DNA from: Alkaliphilus flagellatus
GTDB taxonomy: Bacteria > Bacillota > Clostridia > Peptostreptococcales > Natronincolaceae
Direction of reading: 5' to 3'
Assembly (NCBI RefSeq): GCF_018919215.1
Contig: NZ_JAHLQK010000008.1
Span: 1 to 64,000, forward strand
DNA: 64,000 nt
Positions 9,074-19,965 of this stretch are shown piece by piece. Under the pieces are notes generated by a model, which did no database searches, was not told the origin of the DNA, and was given only the letters and a program-made list of their open reading frames with translations. A program made the translations under genes and the position numbers. How positions within the stretch are numbered: the first letter of the stretch is position 1; each line of letters starts with the position of its first letter.

Positions 9074-9292
9074 CTACTTCTTTCGCCATGTTATTCTACC
9101 ACGAGTCAAATCATATGGAGATAACTCTACCGTAACCTTATCCCCAGGCAGAATCCTAATAAAGTTCATTCTTAATTTTCCTGATATGTGTCCTAAAACC
9201 TCATGACCATTTTCAAGTTCTACAATAAACATCGCATTTGGTAATGCTTCTTTTACTGTACCTTCTAATTCAATTACATCTTGCTTCGACAT
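9074..9292 (-). CDS. infA: Translation initiation factor IF-1
   Basis: IF-1, 72 residues, an S1/OB-fold protein that occupies the 30S A site during initiation. The start [13 protein letters not shown] and the segments [14 protein letters not shown] and [16 protein letters not shown] are typical. It lies between the KOW-domain gene and rpmJ. Confidence 0.98.
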   Translation of the reverse strand: MSKQDVIELEGTVKEALPNAMFIVELENGHEVLGHISGKLRMNFIRILPGDKVTVELSPYDLTRGRITWRKK

Positions 9293-9313
9293 TGAGCAAT
9301 CAAACCTCCATTT

Positions 9314-9598
9314 CTAACCCCAGGATTTTACACCTAGTCTTTCAAGCTCTCTACGTATAAAGGCATTATTTATTTTCTCATTGTTTAAAATTGCATCTTT
9401 AATTTCTTTAGATACAATATTCAACTTTGCCAAGTGTTTAATCTTTTTTTTCTTAGGTCTATCTATTCTTCTTAATGATCCATCAACAATTAAGACATGA
9501 TTGTTATCAGCTTTACCAAACACGACAAAAACTCTTCCCTGATCACGTCCAGTTTTTGACTTAACTATTTGTCCTATGTCTAAATCAGTTTGTTCCAT
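9314..9598 (-). CDS. KOW-domain RNA-binding protein (L14e-like)
   Basis: A 94-residue protein with an N-terminal KOW motif (about residues 7-35, including GQIVKSKTGRDQGRVFVV), a basic run KKKKIKH near residue 49 and a helical C-terminal half. It resembles the small L14e/KOW proteins found in Clostridia between map and infA. An RNA-binding and possibly ribosome-associated role follows from the motif and its place in the operon. Its exact function is not established to my knowledge. Confidence 0.85.
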   Translation of the reverse strand: MEQTDLDIGQIVKSKTGRDQGRVFVVFGKADNNHVLIVDGSLRRIDRPKKKKIKHLAKLNIVSKEIKDAILNNEKINNAFIRRELERLGVKSWG

Positions 9599-9620
9599 AT
9601 AGTCACCTCATTTGTCTGGA

Positions 9621-10367
9621 TTATAGCTTTGTAAGAATCTCAGGTTCTCCATCCGTAATTGCTACGGTATGTTCGTAATGAGCTGAGTATTCACCATCTA
9701 AGGTTACTACTGTCCAACCATCTGAAAGTACTTTAACTTCGTAGGTTCCTATGTTAATCATTGGTTCTATAGCTAAGACCATTCCTTCTTTTAATCTTGG
9801 TCCTTTTCCTGGAGGACCATAGTTAGGAATTTGTGGTTCTTCATGCATACTTGTACCGATTCCATGGCCTACGTAGTTTCTAACCACTGAAAAACCCCTG
9901 TCTTCAACATGGGTTTGAATAGCATAGGATATATCTGATAACCGATAGCCTAACTTTGCAAACTTAATTCCCTCATAAAAGCTTTGCCTAGTTACTTCTA
10001 TAAGCTCCTGTGCTCTCTGACTAATCTTTCCTATGGCATGAGTTTTTGCAGAGTCACCATAATAACCTTTGTAGAGTGCCCCGATATCTATACTGATAAT
10101 ATCGCCATCTTCTAGTGTTTTTAATCCAGGTATACCATGGACTACTTCGTGATTAACGGAGGCACATATGCTAGCTGGAAAACCTCCATATCCTTTAAAT
10201 GCAGGAATTGCTCCTTTTTTAAGAATATGTTTTTCAGCTATCGCATCTAGTTCCTTTGTCGTAATTCCCGGTTTTATTGCCTCTCTAACAAGTTCATGGG
10301 CTTCAGCAACAATTTTTCCAGCTTCTCGCATTAATTCAATTTCTTGACGCGATTTTATATATATCAT
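9621..10367 (-). CDS. map: Type I methionine aminopeptidase
   Basis: Removes the initiator methionine from nascent proteins, 248 residues, without the N-terminal zinc extension (type Ia). The five metal ligands are visible: D in [11 protein letters not shown] in [11 protein letters not shown] in [14 protein letters not shown] in AIEPM and E in AHYEHTVAI. The substrate-positioning H lies in [11 protein letters not shown]. Its ATG overlaps the adk stop codon as TAATG, so translation is probably coupled, with GGAGC in the end of adk acting as ribosome binding site. Confidence 0.97.
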   Translation of the reverse strand: MIYIKSRQEIELMREAGKIVAEAHELVREAIKPGITTKELDAIAEKHILKKGAIPAFKGYGGFPASICASVNHEVVHGIPGLKTLEDGDIISIDIGALYKGYYGDSAKTHAIGKISQRAQELIEVTRQSFYEGIKFAKLGYRLSDISYAIQTHVEDRGFSVVRNYVGHGIGTSMHEEPQIPNYGPPGKGPRLKEGMVLAIEPMINIGTYEVKVLSDGWTVVTLDGEYSAHYEHTVAITDGEPEILTKL

Positions 10368-11017
10368 TATAGCTCGCTCCCTAAAGAGGTCACAATATCT
10401 TCAAACACTTCATTTATTCTTCTGTCGCCATCTATAGTAACTAGCTTATCTTGTTTACTGTAGTACTCTATTAATGGAGTTGTTTCCTTCAAATAAACTT
10501 CGATACGTTTTGTTACTGTCTCTTCGTTATCATCATCTCGTTGATAAAGATTACCACCGCATTGGTCGCAATTTTCTCCCTTTGTTGATGGATTATATTT
10601 TACGTGGAATGTGGCACCGCATTCTCTACATATTCTTCTTCCAACGGCTCTTTCCACTAAAATGCCTTTATCAACTTCTATATTTATTACTCTATCTAAG
10701 GCTCCATCCATATTTGCTAACACTTTATCTAAAGCTTCAGCCTGCACTACCGTTCTTGGAAATCCATCTAATAGAAATCCACCTGTACAATCTTCTTGCT
10801 TTAAACGATCTTCCACAATTTCCACTACAACTTCATCTGGAACTAAAAGACCTTGATCCATGTAACCTTTAGCTTTTTTGCCAAGTTCAGTACCTTGTTT
10901 AATGTTATATCTAAAAATGTCTCCAGTGGAAATATGAGGAATGTTGTATTTTTCAACAATAGCTGCAGCCTGTGTTCCTTTCCCCGCCCCTGGGGGACCA
11001 AGTAAAATTAATCTCAT
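10367..11017 (-). CDS. adk: Adenylate kinase (zinc-lid form)
   Basis: Catalyses ATP + AMP to 2 ADP, 216 residues. The P-loop [10 protein letters not shown] is at 7-16, the AMP-binding DGFPRT near 84-89. The LID domain carries four zinc cysteines (130, 133, 150 and 153), the form typical of Gram-positive bacteria. It lies between secY and map, and its TAA overlaps the map ATG. Confidence 0.97.
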   Translation of the reverse strand: MRLILLGPPGAGKGTQAAAIVEKYNIPHISTGDIFRYNIKQGTELGKKAKGYMDQGLLVPDEVVVEIVEDRLKQEDCTGGFLLDGFPRTVVQAEALDKVLANMDGALDRVINIEVDKGILVERAVGRRICRECGATFHVKYNPSTKGENCDQCGGNLYQRDDDNEETVTKRIEVYLKETTPLIEYYSKQDKLVTIDGDRRINEVFEDIVTSLGSEL

Positions 11018-11089
11018 TATACCATCTCCTGGTTAAATTATAAGGATTAGATTCATGGGGTAAACGCCCCATGAGTCCTTTTCTTATTC

Positions 11090-12364
11090 TTACTTCAAGA
11101 ATCCTTGGTAATGTCTCATTAAAAGTTGTGCTTCAATTTGCTTCATTGTTTCTAATGCAACACCTACAACGATTATAATTGTTGTACCACCAAAAGCAAT
11201 TGGTATTTTTGTTGCACCAAGAATAATTGTAGGAACAATTGTAATTACTGCTAAGAATACTGCTCCTGCTAATGTAATTCTTGTAAGAACCTTATTTAAA
11301 TAATCCGCTGTAGGCTTTCCTGGTCTAATACCTGGTATAAATCCACCATTCTTTTTCATATTGGTAGATACTTCTACAGGATTAAATGTTACTGCAGTAT
11401 AGAAATAAGTAAAGAATATAATTAATACTGCACTTAAAAGGTTATAAATAAACACTCCTGGCATAGCATTAGGTGATAACCATGTTGCTAAAAATCTAGA
11501 GAACCCATTATCTTGACCAATAAAGTAGGCAATTGTATGAGGGAACTGAAGAAGTGACATAGCAAAGATTACTGGAATAACACCTGATTGATTTACTTTT
11601 AGTGGAATATGAGAACTTTGTCCACCATACATTTTTCTTCCAACAACTCTTTTAGCATATTGTACAGGAATTTTTCTTGTTCCTTCTTGAATAGCAATAA
11701 CACCAACTACCATTAGTAACGCTATAGCTATAAATACTACAATAGCTAGGGGATTTAATTCTCCTTGTTTTGCTAAAGCAAAAGTACTGTAGATACTATT
11801 AGGTAGTCCTGATACAATACCAGCAAAGATTAAAAGAGAAATACCATTCCCAATTCCTTTTTCTGTTATTTCTTCTCCTAACCACATTAAAAATGCAGTA
11901 CCAGCAGTTAAAGTAAGAATAACTACTATAATACTAAAAGTATCTTGATTGATTAATGCTCCTTTAAATAAACCTATACTAATACCTGTTGCTTGTATTA
12001 AAGCTAATACGATAGTTGCATATCTTTGATATTGAGCAATTTTTTTACTACCTTCCTCGCCTTCCTTCGCCATTTCTTCAAGACTAGGGATTGCTATAGT
12101 TAGTAGTTGCATAATAATAGATGCTGTAATGTAAGGTGTAATGCTTAGTGCAAAAATCGTCATATTACCAAAGGCCCCACCGGATACTAGATTGAAGAAT
12201 GAAAGTAGTCCAGCATTATCTACTATATTTTTTACATACTCAATATTGATGCCAGGTACTGGAATAACAGAACCTAGTCTGAAAATAGCAAGCATCATAA
12301 AGGTGTATAAAATCCGCCTACGTAAATCTGGGATTTTCCAAGCATTTTTTAGTGTTTGTATCAC
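11090..12364 (-). CDS. secY: Preprotein translocase subunit SecY
   Basis: The channel-forming subunit of the Sec translocase, 424 residues, ten predicted membrane segments. The plug-region motif RLGSVIPVPGI, the cytoplasmic loop with P-V-Q-Y-A-K-R, and the segment NPVEVSTNMKKNGGFIPGIRPG are diagnostic. The start is GTG at 12364, one base after the rplO stop; its ribosome binding site GAGGTG lies in the end of rplO, indicating coupled translation. The partner secE is in this window at 37902. Confidence 0.97.
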   Translation of the reverse strand: MIQTLKNAWKIPDLRRRILYTFMMLAIFRLGSVIPVPGINIEYVKNIVDNAGLLSFFNLVSGGAFGNMTIFALSITPYITASIIMQLLTIAIPSLEEMAKEGEEGSKKIAQYQRYATIVLALIQATGISIGLFKGALINQDTFSIIVVILTLTAGTAFLMWLGEEITEKGIGNGISLLIFAGIVSGLPNSIYSTFALAKQGELNPLAIVVFIAIALLMVVGVIAIQEGTRKIPVQYAKRVVGRKMYGGQSSHIPLKVNQSGVIPVIFAMSLLQFPHTIAYFIGQDNGFSRFLATWLSPNAMPGVFIYNLLSAVLIIFFTYFYTAVTFNPVEVSTNMKKNGGFIPGIRPGKPTADYLNKVLTRITLAGAVFLAVITIVPTIILGATKIPIAFGGTTIIIVVGVALETMKQIEAQLLMRHYQGFLK

Positions 12365-12365
12365 C

Positions 12366-12809
12366 TTACATCACCTCTGCCTTTCCTCCAGCAGCTTCAA
12401 TTTTCTCAGCAGCTGACTTAGTGAATCTTTGTGCTTGTACTGTTAAGCTTTTCTCTAAGTTGCCATTGCCTAGAATCTTGATTCCGTCTTTTTCTATCTT
12501 TTTAATAACACCTGTTTCTTTTAAAAGCTCTGGTGTAACTACTGTGCCATTTTCAAAGGCATTCAATCTTTCAATACTAATTTCATTGTAAACTTTTGCA
12601 AATATATTTGTAAATCCACGTTTTGGTAATCTTCTGTATAGAGGCATTTGACCCCCTTCAAATCCTGGTCTTACTCCTCCACCACTACGAGCTTTTTGAC
12701 CGTTTGATCCACGACCAGCAGTCTTTCCAAGACCACTTGCAGTACCTCTACCTTTTCTTTTTCTATCTTTAACGGCACCTTCTGCAGGTCTAAGTTCATG
12801 TAGTTTCAT
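12366..12809 (-). CDS. rplO: 50S ribosomal protein L15
   Basis: L15 (uL15), 147 residues. The N-terminal Gly/Arg-rich extension that reaches into 23S rRNA is visible ([22 protein letters not shown] region), followed by [18 protein letters not shown]. It precedes secY with a one-base gap, the conserved order of the spc operon. Confidence 0.97.
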   Translation of the reverse strand: MKLHELRPAEGAVKDRKRKGRGTASGLGKTAGRGSNGQKARSGGGVRPGFEGGQMPLYRRLPKRGFTNIFAKVYNEISIERLNAFENGTVVTPELLKETGVIKKIEKDGIKILGNGNLEKSLTVQAQRFTKSAAEKIEAAGGKAEVM

Positions 12810-12826
12810 GTCTACACCTCCTCAGT

Positions 12827-13006
12827 TTATATTTCCTTTACTTCTACTAAATGTTTTACTGTTTCAATCATACCTCTTATTTGAGGAGTAACTTCTTTTT
12901 CAGTTGTTTGCCCAATTTTGTTAAGTCCTAAAGCTTCAACTGTTTTTCTTTGATTAGGCTTTGTACCAATCACACTTCTTATTAGTTTTATACTTACCTT
13001 TGCCAT
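12827..13006 (-). CDS. rpmD: 50S ribosomal protein L30
   Basis: L30 (uL30), 59 residues. The translated frame begins [14 protein letters not shown] and contains [13 protein letters not shown], both typical of bacterial L30. ATG at 13006 is preceded by GGGAGG. It sits in the conserved place between rpsE and rplO, 13 bases after rpsE. Confidence 0.96.
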   Translation of the reverse strand: MAKVSIKLIRSVIGTKPNQRKTVEALGLNKIGQTTEKEVTPQIRGMIETVKHLVEVKEI

Positions 13007-13019
13007 CGTATCTTCCCTC

Positions 13020-13526
13020 CTAACCTAAGAGTTCTTCTACGGACTTACCTCTTAGTTTTGCTACTTCTTCAGCTCTCTTTAACTGGCTTAATCCATCTAT
13101 TGCAGCACTTACCATGTTTTTGGAGTTGTTTGTTCCTAGAGATTTAGCTCTAACATCTTTAAGTCCTGCTAATTCTAATACAGTACGCACTGGTCCACCA
13201 GCGATAATTCCTGTACCTTCTTTAGCTGGCATAATTAAAACGTTTCCGGCTCCAAAATGTCCAATAGCTTCGTGAGGAACTGTAGTTCCAACTATTGGTA
13301 CATGAATAAGGTTTTTCTTAGCATCTTCAATTCCTTTTTTAATAGCATCTGGAATTTCCATTGCCTTACCTGAACCAACTCCAACATGACCATTTTCATC
13401 TCCAACGATCACTAGGGCCGCAAATCTAAAGTTTCTACCGCCTTTTACAACCTTTGTAACACGTTTTATATCAACAACTTGCTCTTTTAAATCAAGTTGG
13501 CTAGCATCGATTCGCTTGTTGTGCAT
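13020..13526 (-). CDS. rpsE: 30S ribosomal protein S5
   Basis: S5 (uS5), 168 residues, involved in decoding fidelity and mRNA entry. The double-stranded RNA-binding domain with [17 protein letters not shown]-like sequence and the C-terminal domain with [18 protein letters not shown] are present. ATG at 13526 follows AAGGAGGG. It lies between rplR and rpmD in the spc block. Confidence 0.98.
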   Translation of the reverse strand: MHNKRIDASQLDLKEQVVDIKRVTKVVKGGRNFRFAALVIVGDENGHVGVGSGKAMEIPDAIKKGIEDAKKNLIHVPIVGTTVPHEAIGHFGAGNVLIMPAKEGTGIIAGGPVRTVLELAGLKDVRAKSLGTNNSKNMVSAAIDGLSQLKRAEEVAKLRGKSVEELLG

Positions 13527-13544
13527 TACTTTCCCTCCTTCTTA

Positions 13545-13913
13545 TTAAAACTTAAGTCCAGCTTCTCTAGCACCTTCTGCTAAAGCCTTGACTCTACCAT
13601 GATAAATATTTCCACCACGGTCAAATGTTACATTGTCTATTCCTTTTTCTACAGCTCTCTTTCCAACTAATTGACCAACCAATTTAGCAGCTTCTGCATT
13701 TCCAGTTGACTTAACTTGATCTTTGATTTCTTTATCTAAAGATGAAGCGGCAACTAATGTTACTCCAGCTACGTCATCAATTAATTGAGCATAGATGTTT
13801 GTTAAGCTTCTATATACGTTTAATCTTGGACGTTCCTGAGTTCCAGTAATTTTGTTACGAACTCTTTGATGTCTAGATAATCTGTTAGCGTTTTTGCTCA
13901 CTTTTTTAAACAC
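13545..13913 (-). CDS. rplR: 50S ribosomal protein L18
   Basis: L18 (uL18), 122 residues, a 5S rRNA binder. Basic N-terminus, then [20 protein letters not shown] and the C-terminal [26 protein letters not shown] region, all family hallmarks. It is 19 bases after rplF. Confidence 0.98.
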   Translation of the reverse strand: MFKKVSKNANRLSRHQRVRNKITGTQERPRLNVYRSLTNIYAQLIDDVAGVTLVAASSLDKEIKDQVKSTGNAEAAKLVGQLVGKRAVEKGIDNVTFDRGGNIYHGRVKALAEGAREAGLKF

Positions 13914-13932
13914 CTTGTTTCACTCCTTTCCC

Positions 13933-14472
13933 TTACTTACCTGTCTTACCTACTTTACGTCTTATTACTTCACCAGCGTATTTTACTCCCTTACCTTTAT
14001 ATGGCTCAGGCTTTCTTAATTCTCTAATTTTAGCAGCATAGTTTCCTACTAATTGTTTGTTAATTCCCTTAACGAAGATTTCAGTTTGGGAAGGAACTTC
14101 AACGGTGATACCTTCTGGGTCCACCATTTCTACTGGATGAGAGAAACCAAGGCTTAGTACAAGTTTATCTCCTTGCTTGTTTGCTCTATATCCAACACCT
14201 ACTAATTCAAGTTTCTTTTCGTATCCCTTAGTTACTCCTTCTACCATGTTAGAAAGAAGTGTTCTTGTTAAACCATGTAATGATTTATGTTTTTTATTAT
14301 CAGTAGGTCTTACAACATTAATTATATTTTCTTCAATCTTTATTTCCATATCTCTGCTTAATTGCTGCTCAAGTTGTCCTTTTGGACCTTTTACAACAGC
14401 AAAGTTTTTTTCATCTATTTTAATTTCCACACCTTGTGGTATTTCAATTGGCTTTAAACCTATTCTTGACAT
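13933..14472 (-). CDS. rplF: 50S ribosomal protein L6
   Basis: L6 (uL6), 179 residues, two repeated domains near the factor-binding site of the 50S subunit. [12 protein letters not shown] at the start and the C-terminal [19 protein letters not shown] motif are diagnostic. ATG at 14472 follows AGGAGG, 29 bases after rpsH. Confidence 0.98.
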   Translation of the reverse strand: MSRIGLKPIEIPQGVEIKIDEKNFAVVKGPKGQLEQQLSRDMEIKIEENIINVVRPTDNKKHKSLHGLTRTLLSNMVEGVTKGYEKKLELVGVGYRANKQGDKLVLSLGFSHPVEMVDPEGITVEVPSQTEIFVKGINKQLVGNYAAKIRELRKPEPYKGKGVKYAGEVIRRKVGKTGK

Positions 14473-14501
14473 ATTCGCACCTCCTTGTAAGTTGATTGCT
14501 A

Positions 14502-14900
14502 TTACCAGATGTAAGCAATAACCTCTCCGCCAACGCCTTCTTTTCTAGCTACTTTATCAGTAATAATTCCTTTTGAAGTGGAGATGATTGCAATTCCTAA
14601 TCCACCTAATACTCTAGGAATTTCATCCTTCTTCGCATATACTCTTAATCCAGGCTTAGATATTTTCTTAATACCTGTAATTACTTTTTCTTTGTTTTTT
14701 CCGTACTTTAATTGCATTCTAATAAGACCTTGTTTGCCGTCTTCAATAACGTCGAACCCTTTTATGAAACCTTCTTCAAGAAGGATGTTTGCAATTTCTT
14801 TCTTCAGGTTTGAAGCTGGAACATCAACTGTTTCATGTTTTACCATATTAGCATTTCTTATACGAGTCAGCATATCCGCAATTGGATCTGTCATTGTCAT
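14502..14900 (-). CDS. rpsH: 30S ribosomal protein S8
   Basis: S8 (uS8), 132 residues, an early binder of the central domain of 16S rRNA. The start [14 protein letters not shown] and the C-terminal [14 protein letters not shown] segment are typical. In enterobacteria S8 represses the spc operon; I see no equivalent site here. ATG at 14900 has GGAGG eight bases upstream. Confidence 0.98.
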   Translation of the reverse strand: MTMTDPIADMLTRIRNANMVKHETVDVPASNLKKEIANILLEEGFIKGFDVIEDGKQGLIRMQLKYGKNKEKVITGIKKISKPGLRVYAKKDEIPRVLGGLGIAIISTSKGIITDKVARKEGVGGEVIAYIW

Positions 14901-14923
14901 ATCGTAACCCTCCTTCCTCTACT

Positions 14924-15109
14924 TTACCAGCTTGCTTTTCTAACACCTGGTATTTGGCCTTTATAGGCTAATTCTCTAAAACAAATACGGCAGATACCAA
15001 ATTTTCTTAAATAAGCATGTGGTCTACCACAAATTTTACATCTACTATATTCTCTTGTTTGGTATTTTTGTGTTCTTTGTTGTTTTACTTTAAGAGACGT
15101 TTTTGCCAC
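14924..15109 (-). CDS. rpsZ: 30S ribosomal protein S14, zinc-binding type Z
   Basis: S14 (uS14), 61 residues, the short zinc form. Two CxxC pairs are visible (CKICGRP and CRICFRE), as is R-K-F-G-I between them. This is the C+ paralogue normally found in the spc operon of Firmicutes; no longer zinc-free paralogue is seen here. It lies 18 bases after rplE. Confidence 0.97.
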   Translation of the reverse strand: MAKTSLKVKQQRTQKYQTREYSRCKICGRPHAYLRKFGICRICFRELAYKGQIPGVRKASW

Positions 15110-15126
15110 GTTTTTCCCTCCTTACA

Positions 15127-15666
15127 TTACTTTGCAAAAGGCATTCCCATTAATCTTAATAATTCACGACATTCTTCGTCAGTTTTTGCTGTTGTTACAA
15201 AGATGATGTCCATTCCATGCACTTTTTCTACTTTATCATATTCAATTTCCGGGAAAATTAATTGCTCTTTAATACCTAATGCATAATTTCCTCTACCATC
15301 AAAAGCATTAGGATTAACACCTCTAAAGTCTCTTACCCTTGGAAGAGCAATGTTTAATAGTCTGTCAGCAAACTCATGCATTTTTTCTCCTCTTAGAGTT
15401 ACTTTAGCGCCGATTGGCATTCCTTGACGAAGTTTAAAGTTAGCAACTGATTTCTTAGCTCTTGTAACTACAGGCTTTTGTCCTGCTATGATTCCTAATT
15501 CTTTAACTGCTGCTTCAAGCGCCTTCGGGTTGTCTTTTTCACTACCAAGACCCATATTTATTACTATTTTTTCTAGTTTTGGAATTTCCATTACACTTTT
15601 ATATCCGAACTTCTCCATCATACTAGGAGCAATTTCACTTTTATACATATCTTTAAGTCTAGCCAT
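15127..15666 (-). CDS. rplE: 50S ribosomal protein L5
   Basis: L5 (uL5), 179 residues, a 5S rRNA binder contacting the 30S head. Key segments are [13 protein letters not shown], the [19 protein letters not shown] region and [20 protein letters not shown] start at ATG 15666, 11 bases after GGAGG, because it gives the usual 179 residues. A TTG two codons upstream is also possible. Confidence 0.97.
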   Translation of the reverse strand: MARLKDMYKSEIAPSMMEKFGYKSVMEIPKLEKIVINMGLGSEKDNPKALEAAVKELGIIAGQKPVVTRAKKSVANFKLRQGMPIGAKVTLRGEKMHEFADRLLNIALPRVRDFRGVNPNAFDGRGNYALGIKEQLIFPEIEYDKVEKVHGMDIIFVTTAKTDEECRELLRLMGMPFAK

Positions 15667-15694
15667 GCTCAAGCGGACCTCCTTTCATATATCC

Positions 15695-16006
15695 TTAGTC
15701 GATTACTTCGCCGGTCTTTTTACTTACTCTTACTTTTTCACCATTAGCTAAAAATTTATATCCTACTCTAACACCTTGGTTAGCTTTTTTATCCCAAAGC
15801 ATTATATTTGATGCATTAATTGCTGCTTCTTGATGGATTATTCCACCTTGTTGCATTTGTTGATTCGGCTTTTGGTGCTTAGTTACCATATTTACACCTT
15901 CAACAATTACTCTATTTTTCTTTGGTAGTACTTGAAGTACTTTTCCTTTTTTGCCTTTATCTTTTCCAGTTATAACTACTACTGTATCGCCCTTCTTAAC
16001 GTGCAC
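15695..16006 (-). CDS. rplX: 50S ribosomal protein L24
   Basis: L24 (uL24), 103 residues, one of the two initiators of 50S assembly. The N-terminal KOW motif reads [21 protein letters not shown] and is followed by [17 protein letters not shown]. It lies 17 bases after rplN. Confidence 0.98.
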   Translation of the reverse strand: MHVKKGDTVVVITGKDKGKKGKVLQVLPKKNRVIVEGVNMVTKHQKPNQQMQQGGIIHQEAAINASNIMLWDKKANQGVRVGYKFLANGEKVRVSKKTGEVID

Positions 16007-16023
16007 TTAAAACACCTCCTCGA

Positions 16024-16392
16024 CTATAGTACTTCCGGAGCTAATGATACTATTTTCATAAAGTTTTTATCTCTAAGTTCTCTTGCTACTGGTCCAAATA
16101 TACGTGTTCCTGTAGGTTGTTTATCATCTTTGATTACAACCGCAGCATTTTCATCGAACTTAATATAGCTTCCATCTTTTCTTCTTGTAGTGCTCTTAGT
16201 TCTTACTACTACAGCTTTAACGACTTGTCCTTTTTTAACAACTCCGCCTGGTGTTGCACTTTTAACCGAACAAACGATTACATCACCAATATTAGCGTAT
16301 CTTCTTCTTGTTCCACCTAATACACGAATACAAAGTAATTCCTTTGCTCCAGAGTTATCAGCAACTTTAAGACGTGATTCTTGTTGTATCAT
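16024..16392 (-). CDS. rplN: 50S ribosomal protein L14
   Basis: L14 (uL14), 122 residues, on the subunit interface of the 50S particle. [18 protein letters not shown] at the start and the C-terminal [26 protein letters not shown] are diagnostic. ATG at 16392 follows GGGAGG, 26 bases after rpsQ. Confidence 0.98.
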   Translation of the reverse strand: MIQQESRLKVADNSGAKELLCIRVLGGTRRRYANIGDVIVCSVKSATPGGVVKKGQVVKAVVVRTKSTTRRKDGSYIKFDENAAVVIKDDKQPTGTRIFGPVARELRDKNFMKIVSLAPEVL

Positions 16393-16418
16393 GACAATAC
16401 CTCCCTTCGCTACTTATC

Positions 16419-16673
16419 CTACTTAGCTTTTTCTACAATTTTAACTAATCTCCATCTCTTATCCTTAGATAATGGTTTGGTTTCCATAATTCTTACACGA
16501 TCACCAATTCCACACTCATTCATTTCATCATGAGCTTTGAATTTTTTTGTTCTTTTAACGGCTTTTCCGTATAATGGATGTCGAACAAAATCTTCAACTA
16601 AAACAACAATTGTTTTATCCATTTTATCGCTTACAACTCGACCTACTCTTGTTTTTCTTAAATTTCTTTCCAC
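16419..16673 (-). CDS. rpsQ: 30S ribosomal protein S17
   Basis: S17 (uS17), 84 residues, an OB-fold primary binder of 16S r[22 protein letters not shown] at the start and the [18 protein letters not shown] segment are typical. It lies between rpmC and rplN. Confidence 0.98.
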   Translation of the reverse strand: MERNLRKTRVGRVVSDKMDKTIVVLVEDFVRHPLYGKAVKRTKKFKAHDEMNECGIGDRVRIMETKPLSKDKRWRLVKIVEKAK

Positions 16674-16706
16674 GAGATTGGCCTCCTTCCTTGTGAACTT
16701 TATATA

Positions 16707-16910
16707 TTACGCTCTTGCCTGCTTTAATTCATTTTCCCTAATGATTGTTTTGATTCTAGCAATATCCTTACGAACATTTCTAATTCTCAAAGGGTTTTCA
16801 AGCTGGCCTGTTGCTAATTGAAAACGTAAATTAAATAATTCACCTTTTAATTCTGTCAGCCTTTGATCTAATTCAACATTAGTCATATCTCTCATTTCTT
16901 TAGTTTTCAT
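16707..16910 (-). CDS. rpmC: 50S ribosomal protein L29
   Basis: L29 (uL29), 67 residues, next to the peptide exit. It is all-helical with [14 protein letters not shown] at the start and [19 protein letters not shown] in the middle. I use ATG at 16910, which overlaps the end of rplP by 11 bases. A GTG at 16922 would add four residues without better support. The overlap suggests coupled translation with rplP. Confidence 0.96.
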   Translation of the reverse strand: MKTKEMRDMTNVELDQRLTELKGELFNLRFQLATGQLENPLRIRNVRKDIARIKTIIRENELKQARA

Positions 16911-17343
16911 TAGCTTCACCACCCTTTACTTCTTGATCTTCACGTGCTACAAACTTACATTTAATTGGGAGTTTATGTGCAGCAAGTCTCATAGCTTCTC
17001 TCGCTCTTTCTTCAGAAACACCTGAAAGTTCGAACATAATTCTTCCCGGTTTTACAACTGCTACCCAATATTCTGGTGAACCTTTCCCGGCACCCATACG
17101 AGTCTCAGCTGGTTTTTTAGTAACAGGTTTGTGAGGGAAAATTTTAATCCAAACTTTACCCCCTCTTTTAATATATCTTGTCATCGCAATACGCGCTGCT
17201 TCAATTTGATTTGAAGTAATCCATGCAGGCTCCATTGCCATTAAGCCGAAGTCACCATAGGAAACAGTGTTCCCTTTGTGGGCTTGACCTCTCATTTTTC
17301 CTCTATGCACTCTTCTTCGTTTAACTCTTTTAGGCATTAACAT
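16900..17343 (-). CDS. rplP: 50S ribosomal protein L16
   Basis: L16 (uL16), 147 residues, at the A-site side of the 50S subunit. It contains the segments [41 protein letters not shown] and [15 protein letters not shown] at 17343 lies eight bases after GGAGG. The 3' end overlaps rpmC. Confidence 0.98.
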   Translation of the reverse strand: MLMPKRVKRRRVHRGKMRGQAHKGNTVSYGDFGLMAMEPAWITSNQIEAARIAMTRYIKRGGKVWIKIFPHKPVTKKPAETRMGAGKGSPEYWVAVVKPGRIMFELSGVSEERAREAMRLAAHKLPIKCKFVAREDQEVKGGEANEN

Positions 17344-17375
17344 GAACTATTCCTCCTTCCCGAAAGGCATTACAC

Positions 17376-18098
17376 TTATTTCGCTTCTCTTCTTCTACCT
17401 CTTGTATTTTTATCATTATTTTCTTGTTTTTCTTGATTATCACCCATAGAAGCTACTTTTCCTTTAGTAGGAAGTACTTCTCCTTTGTATATCCAAACCT
17501 TTACTCCTAATTTACCATAGGTAGTATCAGCTTCTGCAAATCCATAATCGATATCTGCTCTTAATGTGTGTAGTGGTACGTTTCCTTGATTATATCCTTC
17601 TGTACGCGCCATCTCAGCTCCGCCAAGTCTACCTGATGTGGATACTTTAATACCCTTTGCACCAGATTTAACCGCTCTTTGCATAGCTTGCTTCATTGCT
17701 CTTCTAAATGAAACCCTTCTTTCAAGTTGGAAAGCAATGTTTTCAGCTACTAATTGTGCATCTGTTTCTGGACGTTTTACTTCTACTACGTTTACAGCAA
17801 CGCTCTTTTTAGTTAACTTTTCAATATCTTTTCTTAAGTCTTCAACGCCTTGGCCACCCTTACCTATAACCATTCCTGGTTTAGCTGTGTGAACGTTTAC
17901 TTTAACTCTATTATTAGCTGCTCTTTCTATTTCAATCTTAGCAATTCCAGATAAGAAAAGCTTTTTCTTAACAAATTTACGAATGTTATTATCTTCTACA
18001 AGAAGATCTCCGAAGTCTCTTTTGTTGGCATACCATTTTGTATCCCAGTCCTTAATGACACCAACACGCAATCCATGTGGATTTACTTTTTGACCCAT
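17376..18098 (-). CDS. rpsC: 30S ribosomal protein S3
   Basis: S3 (uS3), 240 residues, lining the mRNA entry site. The N-terminal [19 protein letters not shown], the KH domain with V-I-G-K-G-G-Q-G-V, and the C-terminal domain with [10 protein letters not shown] are visible. The C-terminus carries a charged tail of about 20 residues rich in N, K and R, which varies between species. Confidence 0.98.
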   Translation of the reverse strand: MGQKVNPHGLRVGVIKDWDTKWYANKRDFGDLLVEDNNIRKFVKKKLFLSGIAKIEIERAANNRVKVNVHTAKPGMVIGKGGQGVEDLRKDIEKLTKKSVAVNVVEVKRPETDAQLVAENIAFQLERRVSFRRAMKQAMQRAVKSGAKGIKVSTSGRLGGAEMARTEGYNQGNVPLHTLRADIDYGFAEADTTYGKLGVKVWIYKGEVLPTKGKVASMGDNQEKQENNDKNTRGRRREAK

Positions 18099-18117
18099 TC
18101 TTTTCCCTCCTTAAGCC

Positions 18118-18450
18118 TTATTTTTCCTTCAATACAACCTCGATGTGACTAGTTCTTTTTCTAATAGTTGTTGCACGACCCATAGCTCTTGGTCTGAATC
18201 TCTTCATTGTTGGTCCTTGATTTGCATATATCTCAGAAATATACAAACGATCTATGTCCATGTTATTATTGTTTTCAGCATTGGCGATAGCAGACTTTAC
18301 TAACTTCTCAACGATTGGAGCTGCTGCCTTTGGAGTATACTTCAAAATTGCTAATGCTTCATCAACCTTTTTACCTCTTACAAGGTCAACTACTTGTTGT
18401 GCCTTTCTAGGAGCGATTCTTACGTATCTAACGATTGCTCTTGCTTCCAC
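18118..18450 (-). CDS. rplV: 50S ribosomal protein L22
   Basis: L22 (uL22), 110 residues, whose extended loop lines the exit tunnel at the macrolide constriction. [20 protein letters not shown] and the loop [29 protein letters not shown] are complete, with no insertion of the kind associated with macrolide resistance. Confidence 0.98.
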   Translation of the reverse strand: MEARAIVRYVRIAPRKAQQVVDLVRGKKVDEALAILKYTPKAAAPIVEKLVKSAIANAENNNNMDIDRLYISEIYANQGPTMKRFRPRAMGRATTIRKRTSHIEVVLKEK

Positions 18451-18483
18451 AACAACTACCTCCTTCCTTATAGAAAATCTTAA

Positions 18484-18765
18484 TTATTTTCTCTTAGTTG
18501 TTTTTTCGTTATCATCATGGCCTCTATAAGTTCTTGTTAGAGCGAACTCTCCAAGCTTATGACCTACCATATCTTCAGTAACATATACTGGAACGTGTTT
18601 TCTTCCGTCATGAACAGCAATTGTATGACCGATCATTTGTGGGAAAATTGTGGACGCCCTAGACCATGTCTTAATTACCTTTTTTTCGTTCTTATCGTTC
18701 ATCTCTTCTATTTTCTTAAGAAGTCCTTGGTGAACAAAAGGTCCTTTTTTAAGCGATCTGCTCAT
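18484..18765 (-). CDS. rpsS: 30S ribosomal protein S19
   Basis: S19 (uS19), 93 residues, in the 30S head. [11 protein letters not shown] at the start and the signature ending in [16 protein letters not shown] are diagnostic. It lies between rplB and rplV in the S10 block, 33 bases before rplV. Confidence 0.98.
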   Translation of the reverse strand: MSRSLKKGPFVHQGLLKKIEEMNDKNEKKVIKTWSRASTIFPQMIGHTIAVHDGRKHVPVYVTEDMVGHKLGEFALTRTYRGHDDNEKTTKRK

Positions 18766-18808
18766 TACTTTTCCTCCCTTCAGTTGCTTACCATTCTAGG
18801 ATTTTATC

Positions 18809-19639
18809 CTATTTCTTTCTTCTTGATACAATCATCTTATTTGAAGCTTTTTTCTTATCACGAGTTTTGTATCCAAGTGCAGGTTTACCCCATGGTGTAA
18901 CAGGAGCTGGTCGTCCAATAGGTGATCTACCTTCTCCACCACCGTGTGGATGGTCATTAGGGTTCATTGCAGATCCTCTAACTGTAGGTCTAATACCCAT
19001 GTTTCTTTTTCTACCTGCTTTTCCGATTGTAATATTTTCATGCTCTTGATTACCAACTTGACCAACTGTTGCTTTACAATTTACTGGAAGATATCTTACT
19101 TCACCAGATGGTAGTCTTACTAGAGCGTGTTTGCCTTCTTTAGCCATTAGCTGCGCTGAGTTTCCAGCTGATCTAACAAGCTGACCACCTTTTCCAGGCT
19201 TCATTTCGATATTGTGTATAATCGTACCAACAGGCATATTTTGAAGTGGTAGTGCATTACCAATCTTAATATCTGCATTTGATCCAGATTCTAACATATC
19301 CCCAACTTTTAATCCTTGTGGAGCTATAATATATCTTTTCTCACCATCAACATAGTGTAATAATGCTATATTAGCACTTCTATTTGGATCATACTCAATT
19401 GTTGCAACCTTTGCAGGTATACCATCTTTATTTCTCTTAAAGTCAATAATTCTATAATGTCTTCTTGCTCCGCCACCTCTATGACGTACAGTAATTCTAC
19501 CGTATGAGTTTCTACCACCGCTTTTTTTAATAGGTTCTAATAATGACTTTTCTGGTTCAACTCTAGTTATTTCTTCAAAAGTAGAAACAGTCATTTGTCT
19601 TCTCGCAGGTGAAGTAGGTTTTAACTTCTTAATAGACAT
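18809..19639 (-). CDS. rplB: 50S ribosomal protein L2
   Basis: L2 (uL2), 276 residues, needed for subunit association and peptidyl transfer. The N-terminal half shows [21 protein letters not shown] and the C-terminal half shows the invariant [17 protein letters not shown] with the important histidine. ATG at 19639 is 36 bases after rplW. Confidence 0.99.
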   Translation of the reverse strand: MSIKKLKPTSPARRQMTVSTFEEITRVEPEKSLLEPIKKSGGRNSYGRITVRHRGGGARRHYRIIDFKRNKDGIPAKVATIEYDPNRSANIALLHYVDGEKRYIIAPQGLKVGDMLESGSNADIKIGNALPLQNMPVGTIIHNIEMKPGKGGQLVRSAGNSAQLMAKEGKHALVRLPSGEVRYLPVNCKATVGQVGNQEHENITIGKAGRKRNMGIRPTVRGSAMNPNDHPHGGGEGRSPIGRPAPVTPWGKPALGYKTRDKKKASNKMIVSRRKK

Positions 19640-19674
19640 TTCGGTTTCCCTCCTTCTTATTCCAGATCGGCTAA

Positions 19675-19965
19675 TTACATACCTTCGAAGAATTCAATTT
19701 CTTTACTCTCTGGTGTTAATGTTACAATAGCCTTTTTCCAGTCAGCACGTTTTCCTTCTTTCGCGCCCATTCTTTTTACTTTACCAATCATATTCATGGT
19801 GTTTACTTTTTCCACTTTTACACCGAAGATTTTTTCAACTGCTTGTTTAACTTCGATTTTATTAGCTTTTTTGCTAACAACAAATGTATACTTTTTATTA
19901 GCCATATCGTCCATACTGTTTTCAGTAATTACAGGCTTTAGAATAATATCATGTGGATTTGTCAT
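19675..19965 (-). CDS. rplW: 50S ribosomal protein L23
   Basis: L23 (uL23), 96 residues, at the tunnel exit where trigger factor and SRP dock. [12 protein letters not shown] and the C-terminal [20 protein letters not shown] segment are typical. Its ATG shares bases with the rplD stop codon (TAATG), so translation is likely coupled. Confidence 0.98.
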   Translation of the reverse strand: MTNPHDIILKPVITENSMDDMANKKYTFVVSKKANKIEVKQAVEKIFGVKVEKVNTMNMIGKVKRMGAKEGKRADWKKAIVTLTPESKEIEFFEGM